A stretch of 64,000 nt of DNA from Epichloe hybrida (Eukaryota; Ascomycota; Sordariomycetes; Hypocreales; Clavicipitaceae): positions 3,410,001-3,474,000 of the forward strand of contig JAFEKR010000005.1 in the NCBI GenBank assembly GCA_019022495.1. Direction: 5' to 3'. Below the pieces are notes generated by a model. That model was not told the DNA's origin and made no database searches. It saw only the letters and a program-made list of their open reading frames with translations. Below are positions 43,707 through 56,963 of the stretch, in pieces (the first letter of the stretch is position 1; each line of letters starts with the position of its first letter). The translations under genes and the position numbers were made by a program.

Positions 43707-44869
43707 AATATTGTTATGGACTAGCAGAGTATTGTTTGTATTGTATTTATTGTATTTTTTCGGAAAAATTTGTATTTGTATTGTATTTAAAAAAAAATTG
43801 TATTTATTGTATTATATTGTATTAAATACAAATTATTTTGTAGTGTAGTTAGTGTAGTAACTACACTAACTACAAACAATACAAATGTATTATTAGGTAT
43901 AAAAAAAAAGTGGGACTTTTTATTAGCTAAGGTTATTATTAGGATTAAAAGAGAATTAGTTAATAGAAACCTTTTATTATTAGCTATTTTATCTAATTAG
44001 TTATATAATTTATAATATTATATTATTTTAAACATTTTACTATAACTAGTGTTATATATAATATTATAACTTTTTAATAATACTATTATACTTATTACTT
44101 TATTTTACTAATATAACTTTAAGAAAAACCTTCTAATTATTTTATTTACTATTATTAGGAATTATTTTATATTTCTTTTATTAATTTAATTAATTTAATT
44201 AAAAAATACCCTAAACTAATATAATTAAATTAAATTAGAAATCTAAATAAATATCTATAAGTTAATAGACTATATACTTAGTACTTAAATATTATTATTA
44301 ATAAAATAAGAACTTAAAAAAAGCTTAAACTATTTATTTACTATTTAAACTAATTAAATATTACTTTAAGCTTTATAATTCTAAAGCTTTAAGAAGTTAT
44401 ATATAGTAACTTTATGTATCTTATTATAATAATATATAAAGAAAGAATATAATAGAAAATATTTATAATATTTATAATATTTTAATAGATTCTTAATAGT
44501 ATATTTTAGTTACCCTATATAGCTTAAATAAGCTATAGAAATAAGTTTAACTTATTTTTAAAAATAATAGTAAGACTAACTTTTATATAATATACTATAC
44601 TTATTATAAGAGATTTAATAACTTTAATAACCTTAATTACTATTATTACTATTATTACTATTATCTTACTTTTATTATTTTAAAAAACATAAAAAAGAAA
44701 ACATTTTTATAATTTTAATATTTTTAAAAACCTTAAAATACTAAGTTATTAAAAACTATAGCTTTTACTATAGTAATTTACTTCTAATTACTAGTATTTA
44801 TATTTTATTTATTTATTAGTTATATATATTTTATTAAACTTTAACACTAATAATATTCTAAGTAATATT

Positions 44870-45065
44870 AGTATTTTAAGCTATTCTAAGCTAGTATAAG
44901 CTATTAGAAGCTATTAGAAGCTATTATAAGCTATTATAAGCTATCCTAAGCTAATATAAGCTATCTTAAGCTATTAAAAGCTATCTTAAGCTATCTTAAG
45001 CTAGTATAAGCTAGTATAAGCTATCTTAAGCTATTATAACCTAGTATAAGCTAGTATAAGCTAGC
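44870..45065. repeat. Decamer array (AAGCTATTAT-like)
   Basis: About twenty units of a 10-bp motif AAGCTATNNT with C/T and A/T changes run in tandem. The same array, inverted, is at about 62935-63040 in the third hAT-like element, and a short form lies at 46560-46600. Confidence 0.85.
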
Positions 45066-45240
45066 ACTAAACACCTATAGTTAGCTATACCTAATATAGT
45101 ATAGGCCTGTAAGAGGGTTAGCGCTAGCCTATATATAGATATAAGGGGGTTTTTTATCCTAGTTTAGGGTTTTCTCTCTTAACTAAGTGGTTAGAATACT
45201 AGGATTAGCTACTTAATTAGCTATCTAGCGTAAAGAATAT
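45066..45240 (+). repeat. Repeat B, copy 1
   Basis: About 175 bp from CACTAAACACC to GCTATCTAGCGTAAAGAATA, shared with 56777-56963 (same direction) and 62449-62631 (inverted). It contains AGGGTTAGCGCTAGCC and AACTAAGTGGTTAGAATACT, the latter faintly like a pol III A box. Function unknown. Confidence 0.75.
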
Positions 45241-45289
45241 ATATATATATATACCTATATTAAGCTATAAAAAAATAAGTTTAACTTAT

Positions 45290-46275
45290 TATAAGTTAAA
45301 ATACTAGGACCCACTTTTAAATAATAAATAAAAATTATAAGAATAGCTATAATAGCTTTAATAACCTTAATTATAACTAGGTTAACCTATTTTTAGTAGT
45401 TATACTAAGACTCACTTTTAAATCATAAATTATAATAACTATAATAGCTCTAATAACCTAAATTACAATTAGTTTAACCTATTTTTAAAATCATACTAGG
45501 ACCCACTTTATAATAATATATTATAATTACTTTAATAACCTTAATTATAATTAGTTAAATCTATTTTTAGAAAAAGAACTAGGACCCACTTTTAAGTAAT
45601 ATATTATAGTTACTATAATAACCCTAATAACCCTAAGCTTAATTATAGTTAGTTTAACCTATTTTTAAAGATAATACTAGGACCCACTTTAAGATAATAA
45701 TATATTATAATTACTTTAATAACCCTAATAACTCTAATAACCTTAATTATTATTAGTTAAATCTATTTTTAGAAAAAGAACTAGGACTCACTTTCAAGTA
45801 ATATATGATACTATAATAACCCTAATAACCCTAATAAGCTTAATTATAGTTAGTTTAACCTATTTTTAGAAATAATACTAGGACCTAATTTTAAATAATA
45901 TATCATAATTATTAAATAACTATAATAACTATAATAACCTAATTATAAATAGTTTAACCTATCTATAGAAATAATCATAGGACTTACTTTTAAATTATAT
46001 ATTATAATTACTATAATAACCCTAATAACCCTAATAACCTTAATTATAATTAGTTTAACTAATTTTCAGAAAGAATACTAAGGCTTACTTTAAAATAATA
46101 TATTATAATTATTATAATTACAATAATAACCCTAATTACCCTAATTATAATTAGTTAAACCTTTTTTAAGAAATAATACTAGGACTTACTTTAAAATAAT
46201 ATATTATAATTACTATGGTAACCTTAATAACCTTAATTATAATTAGTTTAACCTATTTTTAAAAGTAATATTATA
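45290..46275. repeat. Minisatellite of about 100 bp period
   Basis: The motif ACTAGGACCCACTTT recurs about eleven times, starting near 45305, 45407, 45496, 45577, 45675, 45781, 45876, 45974, 46075, 46174 and 46270. Each unit also holds TAATTATAATTAGTTTAACC. The spacing is 80-106 bp. An inverted array of the same units fills 63330-64000 in the third element. Confidence 0.85.
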
Positions 46276-47157
46276 ACTTACTTTTAAATAATAAATTATA
46301 GTTATTATAATAATAATAATTAGTATTATATTATTACTATAATATTAAAAAATATAAAAGAGAAAGGTATTTTATTTTATTAATATTTTAAATAACCTTA
46401 AAATACTAAATAACTAAAAAGTTTAGCTTTTTCTATAGTAATTTACTTATACTTACTAGTATTTATATTTTATTATTTATAAGTTATTTATTTATAAGTA
46501 AACTTTAACACTAATAATATTAAGAGCTATATAAGTAATATAACTATAAGTAATATTAGTAATATAAGCTAATATAAGCTATTATAAGCTATTATAAGCT
46601 ATTCCTATTAAGTTTATTAGTAGTTTATTTTATATTATTCCTTTAGTTTAAGTTTTTTTAAATAAAAAGTAATAATAATAATTTATAAAAATATAAAATA
46701 ATTAAAAGTAATAGTAAATAATGTAATAAGAAGGTTTTTCTTAAAGTTATATTAGTAAAATAAAGTATTTAGTATAATAGTATTATTAAAAAGTTATAAT
46801 ATTATATATAACCCTAGTTATAGTAAAATCTTTAAAATAATATTCTATTCTAAATTACATAACTAATTAGATAAAATAGCTAATAATAAAAGGTTTCTAT
46901 TAACTTATTCTCTTTTAATCCTAATAATAATCTTAGCTAATAAAAAGTCCTACTTTTTTTTTTTACCTAATAATACATTTGTATTGTTTGTAGTTAGTGT
47001 AGTTACTACAAAGGTCTTTATATTGTATTGTATTTAATATAAAAATTTTTATATTATATTTTATTTGTATTGTATTGTATTTTGTATTGTATTTAATACA
47101 ATACAATACAAACAATACAATACAATACACAATGTAGTGCAATACTCTGTGGACTAG

Positions 47158-47361
47158 CCTCTAGGCGACTGCGATAGGGCGTTAATATAGTATTAAGAGA
47201 CTTAAGGAGAAAGGAGAAAGAGTAAGAGACTATCCCTAGTAGTGCCTCTTATACCCCCTAGGTTACTTATATAAGCTTCCTTTCCTTACCTTAATTACTT
47301 TTACTACTTCTCTCTTTAATTACTATATAGATAATACTTAGGTAAAGCCTAAGCCTTTATA
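47158..47361 (-). mobile_element. Main part of the gypsy 3' LTR
   Basis: With 43712-43724 it makes a 217-bp LTR, the same length as the other two copies. It is the most mutated copy: CATTGTCCGTATAGC of the solo LTR has become TATTATCTATATAG. Confidence 0.85.
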
Positions 47362-48940
47362 TATACCCTTACTTACCTATTACTAATAAACTCCTCTTTA
47401 TAATATCCCCTAGTAATATATATAATACTTATATTATATATGCCCTTAGTTATTATAATAAAAACTATCCTTACTAATAGCTATTTATAAAGTATTTAAT
47501 AAGCACTTGCCTTACTACCTTATTATTTATTATAATAACCCCCCCTTACTTCTAAGTGTTATTTTGTAATACGTGTAATATGTTTACCTTACTAATAGGT
47601 TATTTATTATAAATAATTACCTTACCCTTACTTATTATATATAATATATTTACCTTACTAATAAGTTATTTATTATAAATAATTACCTTACCCTTACTTA
47701 TTTATAGTTTACCTAATATAAGTATAACTTTTACTATTAATATCTTACTTTAGCTTATACTTATTTTACTTTTCTCTCTATATAATACTATCCCTTTATT
47801 ATTATAATCTTATTATACCTTTCTTATTATTTTATTAGTTTTTTTTTTTAAATAATTATTTCCTTTACTAAAATACCTTAATACTAAACTAATACCCTTA
47901 TTTCTATAGCTTTAGTAATTACTTTTATAGCTACTTTTACTATACTAATATTTTATTTTATTAGTAAGTACCTTATAAAGGGAAACTCTAATAATAAATA
48001 GTATACTATACTTAAATTAGCTTAGTATTTTTATAGTTCTTATATTAAATAAGCTCTTACTATTAGTATCTTAAACTATTATTTACCCTAAAGTAAGAAG
48101 TTATATTCTCCTTATTAGTAGTATTATATTACCTATATATAGTATACTAGGCTTTTATTTACTAACCTATAACTCTAATATACCCTTAAGGATCTTAAGG
48201 CTAAAATTACTATAGGTATATATATTATTAAGCCTAAAGTCCCTAAGACTATAACTATAAAGAAAAAGATACTTATTTTATCTTAGAGATATTACTTACT
48301 ATCTTATTAGTTACTAGAACGCCTTCCTTAACTAGGTATAGTTTAACCTAGCTTTTATTTACTTAGCTCTTAGGGTATCTCTAGCTATAAACGCCCTTAT
48401 AATAAATATAACTAGCCTTAATATTATTCTCTTTATTAACGCTAGCTCTTTAGCTAGTTATAAAATAGTATAGTTTATATAATAAGTTACTAGTATTTTA
48501 TTCTAATAGAACTAATAGGTTATAAGTAGCCTAAATACTAAATATAAAGAAATATATAAATAGTTTACTACTCTTATCTAAGTACTTACTTCTTATTACT
48601 ATAGTAAGAACTAATACTATTATTAAATTACTAAGTTAAATAATAACTCCCTTTCTTATTATTACTAGTAGCTTACTTATTTTCTCTTTAAGTTAAGGTT
48701 AGTAAGTTTTTCTCCTAAATATACCCTTAAAAACCCTAGAGCTAGCTAACCCCTAGCTAGAAATAATATTCCTTATCTTACTAAAATTATTATTTTTACT
48801 TACTATTCCCTTACTTATACTTTTATTATACTCTTACTTATATATACTTTATATACTAACCTTACTTATACTATCTAAAACCTAGGTTATATCCTTAGTA
48901 AATAACTCTTTATACTATAACTATTACTTAGTAAATATAC
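47362..48940. other. AT-rich remnant next to the 3' LTR
   Basis: About 1.6 kb inside the gypsy borders. By position it should be the end of the gypsy internal region or another insertion. RIP decay is so strong that I cannot recognise a domain on either strand. Confidence 0.4.
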
Positions 48941-51900
48941 TATAGTTAATACTTTTCCGCACCGACTCTAAGGTTTGGAATCGCCTCTAAAATACAAATC
49001 ACATTAATATTTAAAATCCTTACCTTTATTTCTCCCCCCCTATAATATTACACTATAATAAAGCTAGTAGTAAGAGTGTAAATAAGATACTAATAGTAAT
49101 TAATATAAGCTTAGAGAGGCTAGCTTAGAGTAGCTACTACTTAAATATAGGAATAGGATAGTTTAATATCTAAAGAAGTAAAAATAACCTAATAGTAAAT
49201 TAAAACTAATTTATATACCTTAAAGATATAAAATATTATAATAAGATTACTAGCCTTATCCTAAGTAATAAAGTTACCTAAGTATAGTATATTATACTTA
49301 CTATAGCTAACTAGGTAGTAAACTATACCTAAGCTAAAATAAGAACTATAAATACTAATAATAGTAATATTTATATTACTAAAGAAGTATTAAAAATAAC
49401 CCTTAAGGAGGCTATTAAGGAGGAAGCTAAAGATAATAACTCCTTAACCTAGGCTAGTATTATAGCTAGGCTTACCTTAAAATAACTAAATACTAACCCC
49501 CTCTCTCTTTAGGTCCCTAGAAGATAATATAAAGAAGTACTTATAAAAGGAAACACTATATAAGAATTACTTTAGTCTAAGGGTGTAAAAGATATAGTTA
49601 TAGCTATAAATAAAGCTATTAGGTAAGCCTTAGTAATAGTAGCTAGAAGACTGCTTAGTAAGAATATAATTATTATCTTTAAAGGAAATATAATATAATA
49701 TAAAAAAAACTAAAAATAAATTACTAAAGTGTTTAGCCTAGAGGTAGCTATTTACTACTATATACTTAGTATTATTATTAAGGGTTTTCTAATAAAGTAT
49801 ATATCTATTAAAAACCTAGTAATAGAAATTAGAAAAGTAAATAAAGTAAATATAATTAAGGTAACTATAAGATACCCCTAAGGCAAGAATGCCTAGTAAA
49901 CTACCCTAATTCTTAGACTAGCTAAAGTTAAAGATACTAATAAAATATACTAAGATAAAATAGTCTTTAAAGTAAAGCTATTCTAAACTAAACTATATAA
50001 TAAGACCTTATAACCTAAATAGTGCTATAATTACTTTTAAATAGGATATATTACTAAGTTTTATAAGGTAATACTAAGGTATAGTAAGTATAAAGCTAGC
50101 TAGTATAAAGATAGTAAGGCATTATACCTAATAATAAATAAATAACTTAAGGAAAACTATATCCTATACTTTAGATTATACTTAGCCTAGTCTAAAGACT
50201 ACCTAGTACTAAAAGAGAAGTAAAATATAGTAAAGGCTAGTTACCTAAAATAACTATCTTACTTTACCTTTAGCTCCTCTAGTAAGAACTTAGCTCTAGC
50301 CTAAGAGAGAGCTAGTATAGCTATAAAACCTATAGTAATAATAGGAAAAAAGAGAGATTAACCTATAAACATAAAGTAAAGCGCTAAATAGCTAAGAGCT
50401 AGGAGTATTAAGTACTATATAAAATAACTTAAGGCTAGAATAAAACTAGTATAGGATAGCTAAGACTTACCACTACCCCCCTAATTAATATAGTAATATT
50501 ATAAGTTCTCTTCTAAAATATAAATAAGAAGGATAGCTTAATACATATTACACTTTATTACTAAACTAATATAAATATAATAGTAATCTAAGAGTAAGAA
50601 TATATAAAATATTTATAGCCTTTTACACTAGGCCTTACCTAGTTCTAACTTACACACTATAATAAGTATAATACTATATATATTAATAAGAAATATAATA
50701 TAGGGTTATAATTAGCCTAAGGAGGGCCTAACTAGTTACTAGTGAAAATTTATAGGATTAATATTTATTCCCTTTATTTAGAAAGTTATAGTAATAACTA
50801 AAACACCCTTATATAAGATATTAATATAGAGATACTATATAACTAAAGTGTATTTATAGGAGATTTTAACTAAAAGCATTCTCTCTAGGATAAGCTAGAT
50901 AAAACTACTAATAAAGTAAATAAGCTACTAGAACTTATAAGCTAGTAAAGGCTTAGACTAGTAATACCCTAAGGGAAACTAACTAGATAATATAAGGATA
51001 ATAGGGATAGTACTATAAACCTAGCGTAAGTAACCCTAGATATCTAAGTTTACTATAAAGGAGTAAAAGACCTTACTAGATTTAACTATATTCTATAGCT
51101 AATTAGTATCTTTACTAGCCTATAAGATAATATCCTATAGGCCCTTAGATACACGTAAAATATAATAAATAAACTATATATAAAGGCAGAGGTAATAGTA
51201 TGCTTTTAACCTAAAAACACCCTAAATCTATAAGATAAAGAAGGGATAGATATATACGCTACCTAGCTTATTATAAACCTTTAATAAATAGTAAATAAGG
51301 TAGCCCTATAGAAGCCCTAGGGGCTCCCTAGCCTAGAGGTATAGTAGTTAAGGATAGCTAAAGAGGTAGTTACTAAAGCTAGATAAGTAAAGAGATAATA
51401 AAGATAATAGAGAATAGAAGTAAACTAGTAAGCTTATACTAAGGTAAATAAGGACTAAGAATAGGTTATTAGAACTAAGAGAAAAAATATATAAAAAGAT
51501 ACCTTATAAAAGGCTAATATATAGAGAAAGAATAAGAGAGTGTAAAGACTAGAGAGATAAGCCTAGCTCTAAAGCTAAGCCCCCCTAGAACTACCTAGGC
51601 TACTAGAGCTAGAAAGGACTAAAAATAACTTAAACCTAGTTACTATATATAAAAATAAAGTAAGCGTGCTAGCACTAAGGTTTTTCCCTAAGCCTATAGT
51701 AAACCTCTTCTAAATCCTAGACCTTACTTTCCTAGAGCTAGATAATACACTATTCCTAGATAATAACTAGTTTAGACTAGAAGAGATATTAGATATTATA
51801 TTAGATATAGCTAGCTAGAAAGCACTAGGTAATAATAAGCTCCTAGTAGGCCTTATTAAGGCCTATAATAAGCTAGTAAAAGAAGCTATAGTCTAGCTCC

Positions 51901-52938
51901 TAAACGCTATCCTTAAAGTAAGGTATTTCCTAGCTTAATTCTAGACTACTAAAGTAGTAGTAATTAGGAAACTAAGTAAGATAATAAAAGAGATAAGGAG
52001 AGCTAATGCTTAAAGGCCTATTTCCTTACTAAATATTATAGGAAAAATCATAGAAGTAATAATTATAAAGTAACTTATAGCCTTTACTAAGGTAAAAGGA
52101 CTTCTTCTAGAGCTATAAATAAGGAATAAGATAAATAAGTTAATAAAGACTATAATTAGGGTCTTAGTAAAGTGTGTAAGAGAGGCCTAGAGTAAGGGTA
52201 AAATTACCTTACTTATCTAGATAAATATCTTATTTACTTTTAATAAAGTTAGTTACCTATACCTAATTTACTTACTAATCCTAATAAGAATCCCTTACTA
52301 GCTAATAGCTATAATATAAAGCTTCCTAGTAAATAGAATAAGCTAGCTTAGCTTTAATAAAGGACTCTTTAAACCCTTTAAGATTAAGGCTAGCACCCTA
52401 TAAGAATCTTCTCTTTTACTAATTCTCTTTTTCCTTTACTTTATAAAACTTTATATATACCTTTAAGCTATCCTAAGTATAGTAGTAATTAGATTTACTA
52501 ATAATATAAATATTATAGTATTTAGTAAAAATATAGCGTAAACCTAGAGAAAACTTAAAGCTACTTAGAAAATCTATAAGGAATAAGTAAAAGAGGTAAA
52601 AGTAAAGTTTAACCTAGTAAAAACTAAACTTATACACTTTAGTAAGGCCTATAGGCCTCTATAGGCTAGGGTCTAGCTTAGTATAAAGAAGATAGTGCTA
52701 ATAAAGGTATACTAATTCCTTAGGGTATAGGTAAATAGGAAACTTAACTAAAGCGCTTATAAAAATATCCTTAAGGGAAAACTAGCCTAGTAGTAGCTTA
52801 CACTCTTTATATTAGTAGCGTTAGCATAGGGCATTAGCTTTAGAGACACTTAGCTTATATATATATAGGTAGTCTAGCCTATTCTTACCTATAGGGCAAG
52901 CGCTTACTACACCCTAACTAAGAAGGGAGGAAAACTAT

Positions 52939-54373
52939 TAGAGCTTTGCATGTAGTGTAGTAAATGTAGTATTTTGGCTTTCGTTGTAGTATGTAGTGTA
53001 GTAGATTTTAGTGTAGTGTAGTATGTAGTGTAGTGTAGTAAATACTACACTACACTACAAATACTATAAATGTAGTATTAGTAAAAAAAAAAGTGAGGTA
53101 TTATATAGTTTTATAATATTCCTTAGATTTTTTTTAATTAAGTTAATATTAGCTGTTTTTTTTATTATAATTTAGTTATTTAGTTATAAATTCTTAAAGT
53201 TTAAGATTATTTAGATTATTAAGCTAATTATAGGTATATAGAAGCTAAATAAGGTATATTTTAGTTTATAATTATAACCTATTTTTTTCCCTTAATTATA
53301 GAGGTTACTTTATCTTAATATCTTTTTCTTTAGATTTACTATTTATTTTAGTATGCTTTTTTTGCTTAAAATATAGGAATTACCCTAAAGAAATTATTTT
53401 TTATTATATATAAATAAGACTAAAACTCTAATAATATTATATATATATATATATAACTATCTTATTAATAAGAGAATAATAAAATTAAACTAATAAAGAA
53501 GTTTCTAGTAATATAGCTATTTTATTAGAGTTATAAATAATTATATTAACTTTAAGGGTTTTTTTAGTAAAAGAAATAGTAAAAGTACTAAGTAAAGTTA
53601 CTTAAAAAGAACTTAACTATTTAATTATAGATTTAATAAATATATATAATGAATTTTCCTTAGTATTAAAGTTATTTAAAAATAAGCTTTAAAAGTAAGT
53701 TAAATAATATAGATTATCTTTAGTTTTCTTACTTAGTAATATAGTTTTTTCTAAAAACAGGTCTAAAAGTGGGTCTAAAAGTGGGTCCTTATACCTATAG
53801 GTAACTTCTTTATAGCTTTCTTGCTTAAACATAAGATTTTTACTTAAATAAAGGAATTTTTATAAAAGTAAGTCTATAAATAAGTCTTTATAACTATAAG
53901 TAACTTCTCTATAGCTTTCTTACTTAAATATATAATTTTTACTTAAAAGAGAGGGATTTTTATAAAAGTGAGTTTATAAGTAAGTTATTATAACTATAAC
54001 TTACTTCTTTATAGCTTTTTTACTTATATATATGATTTTTACTTAAAGGAAATACTTATTAATACTAATAGCTAATAAATTTATAAGCTATTATAAGCTA
54101 TTATATTACTAAATATAACAAAATACTACAAATACTACAAAATACTACAAATACTACAAATACTACATGTAGTAGAAAAATCTCCTTGTAGTGTAGTATG
54201 TAGTGTAGTGTAGTATGTAGTGTAGTGTAGTATGTAGTGTAGTGTAGTATGTAGTGTAGTGTAGTATGTAGTGTAGTGTAGTATGTAGTGTAGTGTAGTA
54301 TGTAGTGTAGTGTAGTATACTACACTACATTACAAATACTACAAAATGTAGTGTAGTGTAGTACAAAGCTCTG
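52939..54373. mobile_element. hAT-like element 2, inside the LINE
   Basis: Ends TAGAGCTTTG (52939) and CAAAGCTCTG (54373) are inverted repeats apart from one C-to-T change, flanked by the 8-bp duplication AAAACTAT (52931-52938 and 54374-54381). Removing the element and one duplication restores the LINE reading frame. The tips carry GTAGTGTAGT arrays; the right tip has a regular 17-bp repeat. Inside are about three units of a 115-bp repeat with AAAAGTGGGTC (53755-54050). It is too short (1435 bp) for a transposase. Confidence 0.88.
54187..54345. repeat. 17-bp tandem array at the right tip of hAT-like element 2
   Basis: The unit ATGTAGTGTAGTGTAGT repeats about eight to nine times with almost no change. 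The same unit, inverted, opens the third element at 62641. Confidence 0.9.
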
Positions 54374-55300
54374 AAAACTATAAGAAATAGTTAAAAGTTT
54401 TATAGTAAACTAATTAACCTATCTTTAAACTATAGCTAGAGCGTTTAAGGCTATACTAATTACTTAGCTAGAAGTTAAAACCTATGTCCCTCTCTTAAAC
54501 CTTTACCTAAATAAGATAAAGCAAAAGTTTAAGGAAAGGATTATACTTAGCAAAATAATAAATAAGATATAGGCTATAGCTAACTTAGTATATATAGTAC
54601 TATAACGTAAAAGAAGACCCTTACTTACTAATAATAAACTAGACATATAACTATATAAGAAGTAAAAGAAAAGATAGGAAAACTAGTATTCTAATAGGTA
54701 ATAGAGATAATATAGGCATAGGAGAGAGCTAATAAAGGACTGCCTACTTACCTATAACCTAAAGGAAATCTAGAAATTTCACACTAGGCTTAATAAGTAT
54801 ATTTTCTCTATAATAGTATAATTATATATAGGAAAGATTAGCCTTAATAAGTTTCTTTTCTAAAGGCATATTCCTAGGGTAGCTTTGCCCTTATATAGCT
54901 ATAGTTATATAGTTAAAGACTAGTACTATATAATTATTAACTACACTAACTATAACTATAGACACCCCTAAATAAGATAGCCTAAAGACACACAAAAGGT
55001 AAGGCTAGCCTTAGATAATCCCCTAAAGGTAAGATATATTATAAAGTAATTCCTTAGCATAAGAAAACTTTAATACTATATATTAGCATAAGACCTAGCC
55101 TTTAGTTAATGTAAACTAGGGGAGGATCTAAGCTACCCTAGAGGTAACTAAACTAACTAATAAATAGACACTATAAATAACTAAAGAGAGACACTAGGTA
55201 AAATAGTGTAGCCATAGAGGTAAGCTAGACATAAGGCAGAATTACACTATAATAGGAAGACTATAAGTCTAAAATAGTTATTAAATTAATTTTAAGTTAA

Positions 55301-56776
55301 AAAACTATAGGTATTATTTTACACTAGCCTATTACTACCCCTTTACTAACCTAGAATTAGCCTTATTTTTCCTTAGGAATAGGGATTATATTCTCTATTA
55401 CCTTACTCTTACCCTTAGCTAATAGGCTAGTAGCTAGGAGCTAGTTTATCTTTACTACTTAGGTATTAAGCTACTAGAGCTAAAAGATAACCTTATTATA
55501 TTATTCCTCTATAGACCTAGACCTAGCTAAGTCTAGGCTTACTATAGTAACGCCCTGTTTTTTCTTAGCGTGGTTTTTAGTATAGAGTTTCTTAATCTAA
55601 GCTATATAGTCCTCTAGGGCCTAGATAATTAAAGTTAGCTATAGAATAAAGCTATTACTAAGCTAGAGCAAAACCACTTATATTACTCCTAGTAACTATA
55701 CTAGCCTAGGTCTTAACTAACCACTAATATTCCCTTTACTAGCTAGTAATATTTAGCTATAAGCAAATTAGCACTAGAGTAAGCTTAGAATAAGCGCGGG
55801 AGTTAATATTACCTTAATATATACATAATTATAGACCTAATAATTAAAATAGGCATTAGATATTACCCCTTTATATATAGATTAGCCTTACCCCTAGACT
55901 AGAAATAAACTAACTTACTAATAATATTATAGCACTAATAGCCCTTATTTTTAATAAATTATATCTTATAGGACATACACTAGATCTCTTATAGCTTACC
56001 TAGCTACCCTAGGTTAGACCTAGAAATAAGGCAAAATAAAGGTAAAGGGGACTTACTTCTAGGCCTTTTACCTTTACCTAATTTAATTACTTCTAGGTTA
56101 AGGACTTCCTTAGATACTTATCTAAGGTTATAAGTTCCTAGGCAAATTAGAGCTAGAATAGCACTAAAAATAAAGTACTTATAAAGCTTAGTAATATTAT
56201 AGCGCGGTTTTCTATGTAAAACATTAGTATTTAAACTAGCACTAGACTAGAGAAACCTTAAATAGCTCCTAAAAGGGATAGGAAGGAAAAGAACCTATAG
56301 GAAATTTATTATAAGAAAAGGAAAAAGGTTAAAACCTTAAGGGGGGAGAATCTCTCTTTTATACTTAAGAGAGAGAGGGGGGGACTAACTATAATATTAG
56401 CTAGAAAACAAAGCATAAGATAAGTAAACACATAGATAGCGCATAACTAATCTAGGAGCGAAACCGCCTAGTTACTAGGCCTAAATTACCTACCCCTTAC
56501 TATAATTAAATAAAACTATATACTTAGACTTTATAAGATATTTAGACTAGTAATAAGTTAAATTTAGCTAAAAAGTAAGGCACTAGAAGACTTAGAAGTA
56601 AAGCAAATAAAAAGTAAATTATTATTATAAATCTAAATTCACTATACCCTAGGGTAAAGTAAGAGATATAAAGCTAGGTTAAAGTAAAACTAAACTAGCA
56701 CTAAAGGGAGCTAGTTAAGACTATTACTATACTTTTTCCTTTCTTTTTTATTTTCTTTAGGATAAGGCTAGCATAA
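55301..56776. other. AT-rich remnant, unassigned
   Basis: About 1.5 kb between the LINE 3' side and repeat B. A minus-strand stretch near 55550-55650 is Lys-rich in one frame, but nothing can be named. It may be another dead element nested in the gypsy. Confidence 0.35.
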
Positions 56777-56963
56777 GCTAGCACTAAATACCTATAATTA
56801 ATTATACCTAATGCGGTGTAAACCTAGAAGAGGGTTAGCGCTAGCCTATTAATAAACATAAGAGGGTTTTTCTTCCTAGTAAAGGGTTTTCCCTCTTAAC
56901 TAAGCGAATGGAGTACTAGGAATAGCTACATAGTTAGCTAGCTAGCGTAAAGAATATATCCTA
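56777..56963 (+). repeat. Repeat B, copy 2
   Basis: Same sequence as 45066-45240, from CACTAAATACC to CTAGCGTAAAGAATA, better preserved here. It adjoins the gypsy RNase H side, so it may mark an insertion edge. Confidence 0.75.

Larger units (their letters stand above)
43725..47149. mobile_element. hAT-like foldback element 1, inside the gypsy 3' LTR
   Basis: Ends CAGAGTATTG (43725) and CAATACTCTG (47149) are perfect inverted repeats, flanked by the 8-bp duplication TGGACTAG (43717-43724 and 47150-47157). An 8-bp duplication with CAG-type ends is the hAT superfamily signature. The arms continue as long, imperfect inverted repeats for about 450-500 bp on each side, with TTGTATTG-type arrays at the tips. 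The inside holds an AAGCTATT-type decamer array (44880-45065), repeat B, a 100-bp-period minisatellite, and a 250-bp segment present twice in direct orientation (about 44650-44900 and 46320-46600). No transposase is readable, so it is probably non-autonomous. Confidence 0.85.
48950..55300 (+). mobile_element. Tad1-like LINE, RIP-mutated, split by hAT-like element 2
   Basis: Non-LTR retrotransposon on the plus strand, outer limits approximate. Signals in order: zinc-knuckle remnant TGCTATAATTAC with following Gly/His-type spacing (about 50020-50110); APE endonuclease motif FIGDFN followed by a KHSL stretch (50850-50885); reverse transcriptase block in place of GxPQGSPLSP (about 52391-52415), then ILFLLYFIKLY, and RFTNNINIIVF in place of FADD (52491-52523); and a C-terminal AYYTxTKKGGK (about 52905-52930) that continues after the hAT-like insertion at 54382 with ARAFKAILITQLEVxTYVPLL-like text. 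Stops have replaced Gln and Trp codons throughout, as RIP predicts. Confidence 0.8.

Noticed and set aside
42558..47361. One DNA transposon with 217-bp terminal inverted repeats
   Set aside because: The two ends have different exact target duplications (AAAGC around the left copy, AATAT pairing the right copy with 62257), so they are a solo LTR and a gypsy LTR.
47760..48720. Tyrosine-recombinase-like or other coding remnant on the plus strand
   Set aside because: A few residues looked suggestive, but too many stops and no conserved motif in order.
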